Shown here: one piece after another, positions 1-15,949 of the stretch
How the letters are laid out: each line of letters opens with the position of its first letter
How positions within the stretch are numbered: position 1 is the stretch's first letter
NCBI RefSeq assembly: GCF_000218685.1
Contig: NW_006763304.1
Coordinates: 863,269 to 927,268 of the forward strand
Direction of reading: 5' to 3'
Length of the DNA: 64,000 bases
Source of the DNA: Serpula lacrymans var. lacrymans S7.9
Lineage: Eukaryota; Basidiomycota; Agaricomycetes; Boletales; Serpulaceae
Position numbers and translations under genes: made by a program
The notes under the pieces: model-generated
Database searches by the model: none
The model's input: only the letters and a program-made list of their open reading frames with translations
Told to the model about the DNA's origin: nothing

Positions 1-148
1 GACTACACATGTCCATGAAAGTTGGAGATGGAATTGGAACTGTGGACAGACCTGACGCTGCGGAGAGTCCTGCCCCTGCTATGGCAACAATGTTCGTACT
101 TTTCCTGAGAATAGAACGAAACAGCTCAGTGTCGTTTAAAGGGGCCAT
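1..148 (-). CDS. SIRT5-type sirtuin deacylase, 5' end only
   Basis: The minus strand from the ATG at 148-146 encodes about 32 residues starting MAPLNDTELF and ending in the Rossmann motif IAGAGLSAASG, the NAD-binding signature of class III sirtuins. The exon ends at about 52 with a GT donor, so the rest of the gene lies left of the window. In this family the next exon normally supplies the PTFRG part of the NAD pocket. The short N-terminus before GAGLSAASG resembles the fungal SIRT5-like group of NAD-dependent protein deacylases rather than the long Sir2/Hst types. A decayed relative lies at 61.1-62.2 kb. Subfamily assignment is tentative because only the first exon is visible. Confidence 0.75.
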   Translation of the reverse strand, partial: MAPLNDTELFRSILRKSTNIVAIAGAGLSAASGLSTVPIPSPTFMDMCS

Positions 149-558
149 ATCAATATGTGCGTTCAGATAACGGTGAACTTGAAGTTGAGAGGAAGAATGG
201 GACGGTCACGGTTTTCTGCTCGTTTAGAACTCAGGCGGCCCGGGCAACCCGACAGCAGCTTAAGCTACAGAAATCTGGGACACGATCATTTTACACCGGC
301 AATTCAGTACTCGTGCTACTGTAATGCATTTATAGTAAGGTATACTAGCTAGTTGCGATCTTCTGTCACAAGTAAATAAGAATAATAGTTGTAGACTCTC
401 GGGGTGTTCTTGTTGTCATTTGGGACATGACATTGATTCAGTTAGCTAAACGCATACTCTCGACTCTGTCAGACCTAGCGTTATCTATTTCCTTCATATA
501 AAAGCACAGTGTGAATACAGGACATACGGCAGCAACTCAAACGACGATATTTTCAGCT
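149..558. other. intergenic, sirtuin promoter side
   Basis: This stretch lies between the sirtuin start at 148 and the PEX19 stop at 559, both on the minus strand. It should hold the sirtuin promoter and the PEX19 3' end. Small ORFs are present but none has a recognisable motif or intron structure. Confidence 0.5.
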
Positions 559-1919
559 TTAGCAAATGACACAATCCCCACCGGCGCCCATGTTCGGTAA
601 TCCATCTGCCCCCATACTGAATCCAGGCGGAAGAGGACCCATGAGATCCTCGGGTGGCGAGCCGTGCGATTGAAGCTGTGAAAAAAAGGAGTAAGAACTG
701 CTGTCAACGTGAATTCATAGCTGTGCAGTAGTTTACCTCGCTCATAGCATGTAGCACTTCCTCCTTCTTTTCTTTGTTGTCATCTTTGTAACCAGGGGCG
801 TCGAATATGACGAGCAAACGTTCAATACAGGAGACTTGTGCTTCGTAGCGAGATTTATCGGAGGCCGACAGGGTTGCGGCGTTTTTGGTGAGATAAGCAG
901 GGAACTAAGAGCATGATAAATGAGTAACTTGATTATAAAGAGAAACAAGTGACGAAATAAATAAATAAAGCGGAAAAAAAGGATATGGTTGGAGGGCATC
1001 GTGTTTCGTAGATGGAGGCTCACCTTATCTGAAAGCTCTTTCAGAGGCTCGTAGAGCACATCTTTGCTCATCAGCTGACCCATCATGGTTTCTAGCATGC
1101 CTTGAAGTTGCTCCTCTCCACCTTCTCCTTCTCCTAATCCCTCCAGGCCACCTTGACCCAATTGAGCAAGGAGCGCTTCGAGTGGATCTGACGACGCTTG
1201 ATTTTGCGATTGATTTAGCGTTGACTCGCTTTCTTTGAGTTTATTCATCGTGGCCCGGATACGTGCTTGGTAATCATCTGCAGGAGGTGGGACAGGTTTA
1301 GGTATTGAGCCGCTAGATGATGCCTTCGCGCTAGGCGCTGTTGCACCCTTATTCCCTTCCTCAACTCCAAGCCCGTTCATTCCTTCGACGAGCATTGCTT
1401 CCCAAGCAGCCGCAAATGACTCCTCGCGCTTCAAGCGTTCAGCTTTCTGTTCTGGCGTTTCGTCCTTTGGTGGATCACCTGATCCCATTCCCAAGCCACC
1501 TAACCCCGAACCCAGTCCTTCAGTATCGGCACCGACCTCACCAGCCTTGCCCGCCTCGAACTCTGCGGTTATCTCACGCATGAAGGATTCCATGCTCTCC
1601 GCGAATTCTGATGCCCATTCAGGTGTTGCATCATCTGCAGATGCAACTGGCGGAGGGCTCGCCTTTGCCGCCGATGTTGAAGAAGGCGGAGATAGCGAAC
1701 TGGATACTGGAGGAGATGCAGATGATGATGGCGCAGATGTGAGAGTAGAGGCGTTGTATGGTTTCGAGGGTGTAAATTGATCTAGGACATCTGTTAAACA
1801 ACATAGATTAGTGTGAAGAGTCAATGAACTGGAAACAAGATCAAAGACGTACCATCAAGATCATCGAGGTCATCGTCATCATCATCGTGCACGGTTGCTC
1901 GTTTTGGATCACTAGACAT
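559..1919 (-). CDS. PEX19: peroxisomal membrane protein import receptor PEX19
   Basis: PEX19 is the cytosolic chaperone and receptor that delivers peroxisomal membrane proteins to PEX3. Four exons are supported: 1919-1853, 1790-1024, 904-737 and 675-559, joining in frame to 372 residues. The acidic N-terminus (DDDDDDLDDLDDVLDQF) is the usual PEX3-binding start of the family. A central MMGQLMSKDVLYEPLKEL segment is the conserved helical core that binds membrane-protein targeting signals. The C-terminus ends in Cys-Val-Ile-Cys before the stop, in the position of the CaaX farnesylation box of PEX19 proteins. The ATG at 1919 was chosen because it adds the acidic stretch and splices in frame. The last exon, with the CaaX box, is only 39 codons long and easy to miss. 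Length is close to fungal homologues. Confidence 0.93.
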
Positions 1920-2423
1920 ATTTTCTTAGCACGATATCTGATGTATTATGTGGTCAGTAATCTGCTGAACCGCGTCCTCGCCGCAGCACGGTCAAAATGA
2001 ACTTGAACCCACCTAGTAAGACTGACTAAGTTGTGATTTTGGCTGTTTCCAGTCGCTGCAGATATCAGTATAATGGCTTGCAAGATAATCCTTGCCAGAA
2101 TGGTTGATGATAGTGAGATGGAGTAAGGGTCCAAGTGGAAGTCATATATATAGAATTTACTATTACTACTAGCACTGTAAACTTTACCAGTACACGTGAA
2201 TACAAGTGCGCGGCTGTCCTCCGACTGCCGATGCTACTTCGCAGATTTTCTTTATCTCACTATCTCAGTGTTAACGCTCTGACGTTCGAAACCGCATTCT
2301 ATGTACAGGAGAATAATCAATAAGCATGAAACATCAGCATCAGCCGCTTCCATTATATTTCAGCATTGAAATATTGAATAACCAACTTGACTGCCCGGTT
2401 TTTATTAGTACCTCCATGGTCAT
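1920..2423. other. intergenic, PEX19 promoter and PL8 3' flank
   Basis: About 500 bp between the PEX19 start and the PL8 stop, with both genes on the minus strand. No coding motif, RNA gene or repeat was recognised here. Confidence 0.4.
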
Positions 2424-5400
2424 TCACCCTGATAAAACCTGATAGACACTACTGCCTGCTAGTCCATTGGTAGGCAAAGTAAACGAAAGGCTCTTGGAGC
2501 TATCATTGCCCCACCCCTTGGGTTTGGTGCCATTACCCAGAGACATATTAACAACTAGCTGAGTTAATGTCTGCGAGGGGTCGGATACAGTGACGTTGCC
2601 AGAATTGAGGCGGTAGACGACAACTGCATTACTGTGGGACGTGACATGGAGAGATGCAAATGCACCATCGAAATCAAAGGAGACGGCACCACCCGCTGGA
2701 TTCCAAAACACTATCATCGCAGTATTGTGCGTCGCATCGAAGAGTGCAGACACGTTCTGGTCATTGGCGATGTCTTTGATCTGTGCTTGGTTTGATTTTA
2801 AAACGAATGTGCCAAAATCGGTACTGGGAAATGCAGTATAGGAAATGGGAGTGCTGATGTTTTGATGATCTATCCAAGCTGCGAACAGGTCCACTGTTGC
2901 AGGAGGCTGAGTTGATGTCCCGATGCTAGACCAATTACCTGTTCGGTACCCAGTCTCCACAGACAGTGAGAACGACCCATTCGACGGTTGGAACACGTAA
3001 CCAACACTTCCATGCCACATAGAAGATGGATTAGAGAAGTTCCCGCCATAAGTCCCAACTCCATCTACAAAAACACCACCATTAAGCCGTTTTTGATCAA
3101 GGACACTGTATACTGGAGCAGCACTAGTTGAGGATATGTGCGATATCATCACGTGTTGCACATCATCATCGAGGAAGAACCACGCCTTTTGCCAGGACAA
3201 AGCACGAGTGACGGGATTCGTATATCGCATGACTGCAGCGCCAACTGTGCCATCGGTTGCTCCGCCCACGAAAGTCTCGATCCCAGTAAGCCTCGTATTG
3301 TCGCAGATGAGAGGTATAGCACCGTAATCTACGGTGATACCAGGGATAAGGTTCCAGTCCCAGGCCGCAGCAATATCTTCATAATCGTTGCCCTCCAGGT
3401 ACGTGTAAACAACGCCATCCGATAAATGGAATCCGAGGGGCTATACTAGAGATCAGTAACGATACAGTAACGAGATTCTCAAGAGTGTACCGACGTTTTG
3501 TGAGTTAGTACATTCAGTGTTTAGCGTGCGGTTCGAGTACATCTTAACAGAGGTGACATATCCAGGACCACGATTCACCTGGAGAAGACTGTCAGATTGA
3601 TACTGATAAACCTCATAGGCAAATAGGAAAACGGACCATGTAATCGCTATTATAGTATAAACGATTGCCGACAATATCACCTTGGTTAGCATCTGAACTA
3701 TTTTGTAATAGGCTGTTTGCGACCTGGGTCAAAACGCTCGAATTCCATTCCTTGCCGAGAGCAGCTATTTCGGAAACGTTGATCTTGGTGCTACCTGTAG
3801 CCCTGCAGAGGACGATTTGTGGGACAAAATGTCGAGCCAGGACGTGTACTTACTGGTTGTCGACCACAGGGAAGCTGATAAAACGGCCCAGAACACTCTA
3901 AAAGCGGTTATTAGACGCCGTTGGCAGCAAATGATGCAACTTACAAAGTCCCAATGGACGACCTACAAATGACGTCAGCTCAGTTGCAAAGTGTGCACTA
4001 CACGAAAAACATCACCTGAGTGCGAATATTGCGGTATATCATCCACAGATCGCCCTCAAGCAGGGTGCCAAAGGCATTCTGGGACTCAGGACCAGCTTCG
4101 AATTGTGTGCCACCAGCTGCAATTTCAAGATCCAAAACATCATTGGTGCTAAATTCCCTGGTCAGTGCGCACTTGATGTTGAAAAGGCAACAACATACAA
4201 GTCCTTGCCGTAGTTTCCTGAGTAAAGGATTCCATCATGTTGGCTGAAAGAACCATCTGGTCGAATCTTTAAAGGTGGTTATGAAAAATAGATTCGGATC
4301 GGTTGGTACAATAACAAACCCCATCTGCTTTCACAGTCGGTTCTATCACAACGGTTTCGTGTATCCTTTGATATGCATCTGTGATAAGCGAAACGTTGAG
4401 GGCAAGAATTCCTTGATCTATGCCAACTTTGGCGACATCTAGAGTATTGGCTCCTGTCAAATATCCCAAGCCATGTACGTAGTGATCAAAGGTGCCATAA
4501 GCGCGGAGGGAGATATTGCTACAGTTTCCTACTTGGGTAGGCGACAGAGTTTCGTTCAAAAGTAAACAGGTCTCTGAGACAAATACAGGGATGAGGATGA
4601 TCTGAACATTCCGCGTAAGCCTGCCGTTCTTTTGGTCATGTCAGCGATGGGACATACATTAGAGTACCAGTTCGTGTTCCAGAAGCCTGGGGTACCGCAT
4701 GGACAACTGGGAGTACCTCCAGAGGCGAGACACGATATATCCGTAAAGTCGTGGGCGAACCAATAGTCCATGGCAAGAGAGATGTTGCTTCTTACGGATG
4801 AATCGTTGACATATTTCTCCGCTCCAGCTAATCCACCATGCCAAGCGGCCGCCATAGTACCTAGTAACAAAAGCATGTAAACAAATGTCTACGGTTATGT
4901 GGTACAGTATATAACATACTGATACGTTGCCAGTGAGTTTGTGCTGGCCAGTTTGCACGCCTTGCGTCACATCCACTGGTATAGTTTATTTGCGAATCAG
5001 GCCATTTTCCATCAGGCCCAAGAGAAGACAGCCTAGAAATCGTAAGGATTGATAAGGCATTTCGTTCAATAAAATGGGTAGGCTAAATACCAAGAAGGGA
5101 TGCTCGTGATATCGCCGGTCACCTCACTAACGATTGTAGTTAACCTTCGCTGATACAGAGTGTTGATGTCCTGAAGTGTTGTCGAATCAATTTTTTGCAC
5201 TGAATTGGATGCAGTACTGAATGTAATCATTATACGGCTTGGGACAGATTTTTGCAGTAAGAACTTTACCTCAACGGTAGTCGAGGGTGAAGCTGAGGCC
5301 TCGAGGACCATGCTTTCCGCACTGCATGATGAGATCGTGGACGAGCTGTGTGGGCATTGAAATTGGATGATCCAGTACTGTCCAGAAATGAAGCATTTGC

Positions 5401-5454
5401 TAGAAAAGAGCTGTAGCAAAGGAGTGTGAGGATAGCTTTCGTCGAGGTCCACAT
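2424..5454 (-). CDS. secreted polysaccharide lyase family 8 (hyaluronate/chondroitin/xanthan lyase-like)
   Basis: PL8 enzymes cleave uronic-acid polysaccharides by beta-elimination. Twelve exons with eleven short introns can be threaded in frame, giving about 800 residues. The N-terminus MWTSTKAILTLL is a signal peptide. The alpha/alpha-toroid domain shows WHGGLAGAEKYV, FWNTNWYSNV and, after a splice, PDGSFSQHDGILYSGNYG. In that last motif His and Tyr are nine residues apart, as in the family's catalytic His-Tyr pair, and the NTNWYSN segment supplies the Asn. Beta-sandwich segments follow (AAAWDWNLIPGIT, MWHGSVGYVF, and NNTAMIVFWNP-like strands). The start at 5454 was preferred over an upstream frame because only this frame joins the second exon (TASNSVQKIDSTT). 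Substrate cannot be read from sequence. Some introns use weak donors, for example GTCGGT near 3507. Confidence 0.9.
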
Positions 5455-7691
5455 TTTGAGTACTTGGGACGAATCCCAGTGCGCCAATGCTGATCAGATT
5501 GATCAAAGAGCAAATAAACAGCCAAGAAAAGGGCATTTTATACTACGAACTTAACGTAACGAAGAAGAGGAATAGCGTCCATACCGTAACTGGTCGCAGC
5601 CGAGTAAGGCCAAGGGACTCCACCAAGGTCCAACTAGTGGCACCAGATTTGTCGTGTTTGTATTTGAGAGACTCTGAACGTTTCGTTGAGAATTTCAAGG
5701 AACAACTGTCTTCCTTCGAATCTTTTGGGGTGTCTACAGGAGACTGTCGTTTGTGTTGACAGGTAATCTAACTTAAAAGTTACATCTCGAGTAACATTGA
5801 CCTCAGTGGGGTGAAAGATTTTTACATTTCTGTTATTGATATTGTAATGCAGTCAATTATACATTTAGAGGAACTCTCCCCGCAAATGTGAACTGCGATA
5901 GTGAGTACTAGTGAGTATTTGACCTTGTATTCTGAATTCTCAACCATGTATCCAGCCATTGCAGCTCCCTTACTATGCGCTGGGATGGGCGGAGTCTAAA
6001 ATCGGCAGGACGTCGCCTTTGCACATCGGTTTTACTAGTTCAAACAACTGTGTCAACCGTGACATTGTACCATGGACATCGTGAAGTTTTTGGTTTACGA
6101 GAGAGAGACCACGACGTCCACAGGTCCAATTACACGGTCGAGATCAAAGACGATGATGTAGTGGCTGATCTACAAGTGTTCATTGCGGCACAACTCAATG
6201 CGATTGCCCCTATGATTGCACTATGGAAGGTACATTACTTGTGTGCTATTCCGCATGCTGAAATTGAGGTGCTACCAACCACATCAATTTTTAGGCATCC
6301 GAGGCATCCAAGAGCTTCGGTAACGTTTGCGCGATAATAACAACAGACTCGACCAGTTCTGTGACACGATAGCGCAAAAACAGTGTTAATTGCTGAACTA
6401 TTCCCGGGTCCGCCTACTCGGGTGGTGGCGGGGCCTCCGAAAAAAGAGGATATTGTCGGACATTTATGGAAAAGTACACTTACCTGTGATATCAGGCTTA
6501 ACACTTCTGACACGCGCTCGTTAACTAGCGTTCGACAACGTCATGAATGGGGCATTGACTGGCAAGTTTCCGTCGGCCAACACGAAGACAGACAATTATT
6601 GCGCTCACCAGGGGCAGGAAACACCGATCCTCGATGGTTGTTATACTAGGAGTCTTGCTCCCCCTATCGAACCATATCATCATGTGTTCGCTGAGTTTAA
6701 AGTTAATATTCGCGACACGTCCCTCCATGCACCACCATCGTTCGCCCCCGCTTCCCAAATTGGTACGACTGAAGGTAACCACGAGAAAGTAACTCAATGA
6801 TATTTGCCAAACATTTTGTGCCATGGATCTATTCAGGGTGCTAATCGCAATAAGATTTCGTCAAATCACTTCACCTTAGCCACTCGCACTTTGCATCCCT
6901 CCGAAATTGCCATAGTCGTGTTGGCGGAGGAGAAAACCGAGCTGGGCTGGAGACGGAGTGCGTCGTCAGTCTTTCTGCATCTGCATGTTTGGCTTGATAT
7001 GCTTTCTTTATGATCGTGATGGGATATGTTGAGGGTCAGACGGCAGTGTCAACGTATAGCGACCGCCAAGTCCCGGAGGTAGTCCGGGACTCTGTTCAAA
7101 GGGCCGCCAGATACCAGACAGCTCAATGGTTCATGGCGATTTGCGCAAGCCGAACATCTTTATTGTGAAGGGTGAAGAAGTCGAGGAAGATAAGTTATGA
7201 TTATTGATTTCGACTGGGCAGGTAGGAATGGGGAAGTGAGGTGCCCAGTGCATTTATCGCGCGATACTATGGAATGGGTGCTCATTACAATTGAGCATGA
7301 TATGGGAATGGTGGACCGTTACCACACGCAGAAGTGTATTCGTGTTACGAGAGTGTCTGATGGAGTTTGAAGCACTAGTTACCTCCCTATAGTATTACAA
7401 CATACTGCCCAGTCGATTTCTCCATAATTAAATAACTTTCACCATCTGCACAGCACCAGTGCTACCATCCTAGTCACTGTATACAGGAGAATGACATATG
7501 ATTCAAGAAACTGGTAAAAATAAGTACGGAACGAGCTGTGGCGTCCACCTCGTCATAAATCCTTATCATATGAAGAATGAAAGTTACATAGTATAATCAT
7601 CAAAAGTCTAAAAAATATGAAAACAGTTCGTTAGGGTATTTAGTCGTAAAGGTCGCTATCTGCTACTACGATCACCACTGCTAGTGGCTCA
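5455..7691. other. 2.2 kb without a supportable gene
   Basis: Several ORFs of 60-120 codons occur on both strands (for example 5975-6337 plus and 6235-6824 minus). None shows a family motif, a convincing chain of splice sites or a repeat signature. The part next to 5454 should contain the PL8 promoter. The rest could be decayed coding sequence or a fast-evolving gene with small exons, and I cannot tell which. Confidence 0.4.
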
Positions 7692-8794
7692 TCACCATCC
7701 CTCACGTTGAACTTCCATCAAGGCTTTCCCTGCGTAGTTCCGCCTCTGCAATCCCACAAATGCATAAACGCGTTCGGTAGCTGGTAACGTGGCGTGGATA
7801 CGCCGCCTAGCTTCGTTAAGTCGTCCAGCAGCCCTCCTAAGCTCAAAGTGTTCCCATCTCAGGTTGCGCAGTGCATGCCTCAAAACGCCTCGACGACGTG
7901 GTAATACCCATAATCGGGAGGGGTGCGGAGACACCGAAGCTGTACCAGGAGTATTCGCGTCGGACGTGATCTGTGATCTGACGACTCGGGGTACATGCTT
8001 CACTGTGGCCCTCTTCACGAATCCTTTCAAACAGCCGTAGAACCAGAAAGCATGAAGAGGGAAAATGAGAGTGAGGAGGATGGACGGCATAAAGGATCCA
8101 TTCGTGATGACTTCGCGGTTTGCAGGGACGAAATAAGATATACACAAGGCGATATGAAATATAATCCTGGTGAAAAGAAAACAACCGGCGAATAGGATAT
8201 CAGAGCGGAAGCGTGAATGAAGACTGGCGATGGCCAGTACAAAGGTGGGCAGCTATGCCGGAATCTTAGAAACCGGAACTTGCGCAGAAAGTATGAACCC
8301 TTACCTCCATTGCCGCACAGAGGCAGAAAATGTGTGTCCAGGACTTTCTAATAGCATACTCGACTATGAAAACATATATCGTGTGGTGAATCCACCCTGT
8401 CAAAAGATTCACTTTGCTGCGATAGTACACAGTTCCAAGTAATAAATCGCTGGAAAAAATCAACAGGAGCGCAGAAGGTTTGACAGCGCAAAACATACGA
8501 GATAAGATATGCTTGAAAAAATCTGCTTGCTGGATACGTCCACGCGTCCAATGTCCGAATTGCTCTGACATCTCCTAGAGACGAGACATAATCCCAAAAA
8601 AGAGGCAGGCTGGCAAGTGTCATTACAGAGCTACTTATTGCTGTCAGTATCCACGATCGTTGTTTGGCGGTCGTATACAACGGTGAGAGTAGATGGTATG
8701 ACACTATAAGCCCAAGTAAAGAAATGACCAAGCTTCGATACCCTGGCAATGCGGCTGCGTCGAATAGAGATGGCATGTCGGGCATCGATATCAT
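7692..8794 (-). CDS. TLC-domain (TRAM/LAG1/CLN8) multi-pass membrane protein, TLCD4/TMEM56-like
   Basis: Three exons join in frame. Exon 1 runs from about 8794 to a donor after FFQAYLIS. Exon 2 starts DLLLGTVYYRSKVNL and includes LTGWIHHTIYVFIVEY. Exon 3 starts LPTFVLAIASLHSRF and reaches the stop at 7692. The DL(I/L)LG...H-H...Y pattern followed by hydrophobic helices is that of TLC-domain proteins of the TMEM56/TLCD group, which sit in the ER or secretory membranes and are linked to lipid handling. About six membrane segments are visible. A basic C-terminal tail (VKRATVKH onward, rich in Arg) is cytosolic by inference. The start MISMPDMPSLF at 8794 is the first ATG in frame, and ATGs at 8785 and 8776 are alternatives. 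Confidence 0.82.
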
Positions 8795-9450
8795 GATGGC
8801 GCTGGCGGACAGCGGTCCAGGGGAAGGAAGACACCCTCGCAAAATACGACAACAACACTGGCAGTAGAGTTCATTTAAGGCCTATCTCAGGGAATCCAGA
8901 AGCGACGCTGACACTGAATCATAGCGTTCTGTCGCACGTTCATTCGTGGAAATAACATGAAGAGAGCAACACAAAAGAGGCGATTTTCAATAGTTTTGAA
9001 CGCCACGTCCGAGTCAGGCGAGTTTCTTGAGATCTCTTATCACTGCAAGGAACGTGAGCAAGTGGACAACCTGAGCTTTTTCGTATGTTTCATTCGACGA
9101 TTGCGGCGTATCAGGATGCGAAAGTCGATAAACGAACGTGCTTGGTTATGTTCCGGTCCGGTGTATCCTAGGGCAAATAACACGCAGGAAGGCACGTGCA
9201 CCATTCAAGTTCTACGCACTCAAAGGACACCTATATAAGCTATCACTACCCCGCGAACGTGGGGTAGATACTGTTGCTCGAGTGCGATTACTTTAGCTGA
9301 AATTTACTACTCGACAAAATAGGTAGATCAGTGCTCTCAGTAAAGTTAGGTTTGACCTAGACCTGACATATCGTCACGGACACCTTCCATACTTTTGGCC
9401 GTTTGACAACTTCAAGGGTGTGAAGTGAGGTAAAATCGGTCGGGTCTGTT
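8795..9450. other. intergenic, TLC gene promoter side
   Basis: This stretch lies between the TLC gene start and the NDC1 stop. An ORF of 93 codons at 8957-9238 on the plus strand has no recognisable motif. TATA-like ctatataagc occurs near 9230. Nothing else was identified. Confidence 0.35.
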
Positions 9451-12095
9451 CTAATTATAGTCGACAAAAGCCTGTAGTTTTTTCGCAGTTCGTGGCGGAA
9501 ACTTGAATGCCAGCAGCTTGTCTCCAAAAGTCAGCGCAATCCTTGCGACAGCAGCTTTCAGAGCTTCAAACCAAAAAGCGTCAGATACGACGAACGAAAA
9601 GGCTATAAAGGTAGCACTCTCACCATCTCCAACCACACCGAACACCTCTGCTGCCCGTGCAACTTCTATCCTCTTACGCTCCTTCTCGCCCAGCTCTTGT
9701 GCACTAAGCTTTGAGAGTTCTTCCGGAGATGGCGGGGTATATAATGCGTTAACCTCTTGGTGATACTCCTCGATGGCAGATAGGAAAGATAAAAAGGCTT
9801 CAAGAATACGGGGTATATCACGCTGGACGACTCCAAATCGATCTTCGGTCAGTGATGCACAGACCATGCGCGAAAGAACTACCGCAAACCATGTCAAAAA
9901 ACGTTGAGTTTAGTACATATTACCATACCTTCAACCACCAGAGCATCCAACTCTCGATGGGGTAAACATGCCTCAACAACTTTGTTAATCCTCTCTCTCC
10001 CCCACCACTCAATGCAAGAGCCAACCACTTGCTTTATCTTGTGTGGACAGTATTCTATAATAGCTTCCTTCCCTTTCCCCTTTATACGCGCTATGAGCCC
10101 ATTACCTACACTTACTGGTTGCGTCACTGCAATCACAGTAGCACTTGTCGTAGAAGGCTTCTGACTCTGCGGTGTTGAAGCGGGGACATGCATAACTGAG
10201 CGAAAGAGTTCAGGAACATTGCTTTTACTGGCTTCTGCTGTGATCTCTACTGCCTCAGCAAGTTTGGAATCTGAGGCAAAGGAGTCGAGAACAGACGTCA
10301 AAGGAGATTGGCGGGAGGCCTTGAATATTGGCTGACGAATTAGCGGAGTAGAAGGAGCTTGCGGTGTCTTCGTGACTGGTTTAGATTCACTTGGAGCTGA
10401 TGCCACCAGCAGTGGTGGGTGTGTGTACAAAACAGAAGGTGGCTACCTGACTCACCAACAACAGGGACAGGTTTGCCCCTCCTCAAAAGTAGCTGATAGT
10501 CCCTTCCAAGAGCCAGTAGCGCCTCCCGGGCTAGGCTACTCCATAGGCTCGGGTTGTACTTTTGGTCTCCAAATAAGGTGGTTCTTCGTTCACTTGCCAT
10601 TGGCGAATCTTCCAAGGCCAAGTCGATGAGTTCCGAATATGCGTACTGGCGAAATATAGGGTCTTGAGAGCTGATACCAGATATCAGAGTCACGCTTGGA
10701 TCAGCAGTAGTTTGCGCAGTTTTGATAGGCTGTTGACACGCGTTATACTACAACAAGGGTAAGATGTGATGGCGCTTACTTGAGGAATATAGACATCAAA
10801 TAAAGCCTCCGCAAACTCCCAATTCACCAGAGTTATCATGCCTAGGGACAAGGTCCGCAAGACTAACGAGAAGTTGCGCAATGGCATTAAGAGCGTCCAT
10901 GAGCCTCTCAGGAAATGAGCGGTAAATGGGCGAAGAAGATGATGTAAAATTGGAATCTTGAACAGGATTGGTAATATGATAGACCTCGCAAGCCCAAAAG
11001 CAACACCATACAGACCAAACGACAAAGTCACGAAAAGCGAGATAGTTAAGAGTAGTTTCATGAGATCTCCGACCGAGAAGAGCCAACGCCGACTATGCTG
11101 TAGCAGCCATTGAGTATGAAAACAGGTAGTACAATGAACTACAGTGACATACCGTTGTAGGGCTACCCAGCGAAAACCGGAATACAAATCGGTCCAGCAT
11201 GATATTTCTGAGGAAGAAAGTGCCTGCTAACCAGGCTTGTGAGCACATTAGAAAGATAAATCGTCCATTCAGATAATAGGGATGTTTTCTGCAACAAGAA
11301 AAGGAATGAGGGATCAATCATTTCGATATAGTGCGAACACCGATTGTATACCTCGATTTGACAAAGACAGATAGACGACGATCTCCCTGCCCAGATGTTT
11401 CCTCTAATTTTGCAAGTGTCACATGCATAACAGCCAAGAAGATGGCAGACGTAACATATACACTGAGTGAACGCAATGTGCTTGGCTTCCCGAGTGCATT
11501 TTGCAAGATTTTTGAGGGTGAAGTAGCTGGAGGAGATGCACCTAAAGATGATATATGTTAGTGTATTACCGTAAGTAGATAAAATATCGATGATATAGAA
11601 CTTGCTACTCCAGCTACGCTGTCCATCGACCGTGGCCACTTGGACGTCAAGCGTCACCCTATGATAGGATCGGCTAGAGTTTGTGCACCAAGATAATTGG
11701 TAGTGCAGGGAAAGGCTCGCAACGACAAAACCTTTCATGACGAAAATTATGCGAGAATTCGACTCACCGGTTAGATACACCTTCCGCAACACAGCAACTG
11801 GTAAGACGCCAACAACCCAGGTAGTGGCTGCCACCGCCCAAGTCCCAGACCTCACCAATCGCGTTAAAAGACCGAGGCTCGCGTCACCATTTCCAATGAA
11901 TAACACGCTCAAAGTAAAAGAAAAAAGAGCAGAGTAGGCAAATATGTTGTACAACAGCCTGTTGCCAAGAACGGACTTGAGGAGGGGTTCATAGGCTTGA
12001 ACAGCAGGCGGTATAGAAGGGGACGATCGGGATGTAAAGGCTAGGGTGTGCGTGACTGGGTGTTTTGCTGATAGCGGTGTCGCTGTTGCCGACAT
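9451..12095 (-). CDS. NDC1: nuclear pore/spindle pole body transmembrane nucleoporin NDC1
   Basis: NDC1 anchors the nuclear pore complex, and in fungi also the spindle pole body, in the nuclear envelope. The start MSATATPLSAKHPV at 12095 is preferred over an upstream in-frame start at 12173 because it resembles family N-termini. The N-terminal half is a chain of hydrophobic segments interrupted by introns. The soluble C-terminal half is diagnostic: SSQDPIFRQYAYSELIDLAL, then SERRTTLFGDQKYNPSLW and GRDYQLLLRRG. The last exon has LTEDRFGVVQRDIPRILEAF and ends FPPRTAKKLQAFVDYN before the stop at 9451, which is the conserved NDC1 C-terminus. Multiple introns were not all fixed to the base. Confidence 0.9.
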
Positions 12096-12482
12096 CGTGG
12101 ACGATGGCTTCAAACAAACGCGTACCAATGCTGCAAAAGACTGCCACGGACAAGTGATTAGGTAAGAAAGCAAATCACATGACGTTGCGCACTCTGGCCG
12201 ACAATGTCACTGTCGCGGACTTAAGAGGATAGAATTTCTATCATGATCATATCTTAGAAACATCGCAGTCCTTTGCAATCGCGTGAAGACACTGAGTACA
12301 AATCAATTTACAAATTCCATGTTTTTTTTGTATTAAACACCATGATATATCTTTTCTGCATACCTTTTTCACCAAATATGGGCGATACGTCTGTATACAT
12401 TTATGTTTCATACTGGAAAGGATATCATTTGCCATAGACGGTCAAAAGGCACAGGTGCGTACGCCTGCCCGAGGATAGTTTT
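12096..12482. other. intergenic between NDC1 and AFG2
   Basis: About 390 bp upstream of NDC1 and downstream of AFG2, both on the minus strand. It should hold the NDC1 promoter and the AFG2 3' end. No RNA gene or repeat was seen. Confidence 0.4.
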
Positions 12483-15633
<3,151 letters not shown>

Positions 15634-15949
15634 CTCCCTGGTAAATTCTCAAGACGATGAAAATGCCCTATTATATCTGCTCCGAGTTTCAGACGTTGAA
15701 CAAAGAGGAAATTTTGCTGACCGTAATTTTACAGATACCAGACACCGGACCAGCGATAGACGTATACAGCCTACCCCAAATAGGTTGTACAGCCTGCTGC
15801 AATTACTTACATAATAAATTGCATGGGAATATGTCCAGTGGCATTGGCTGATGTGGTGCAAATGTAACATACCAAGCGTGATGCCCAGTGAGAACTGGCC
15901 ATGTTCGGAGATGCCTGCTTGCGCCATATTGCGTTTTTTTTTTTGACGT
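15634..15949. other. intergenic edge of the gene block
   Basis: Promoter side of AFG2. It ends at the 4-bp target site (acgt, 15946-15949) of the first LTR-L copy, marking the start of the transposon cluster. A 10-T run lies at about 15934-15944. Confidence 0.4.

Noticed and set aside
742..1824. Unspliced 360-codon ORF as the PEX19 protein
   Set aside because: It reads through two introns. The spliced model gives the acidic start and the C-terminal box.
5066..5536. Start of the PL8 gene at 5536 with another signal-like N-terminus
   Set aside because: That frame cannot be spliced in frame to the exon with TASNSVQKIDSTT. The frame starting at 5454 can.
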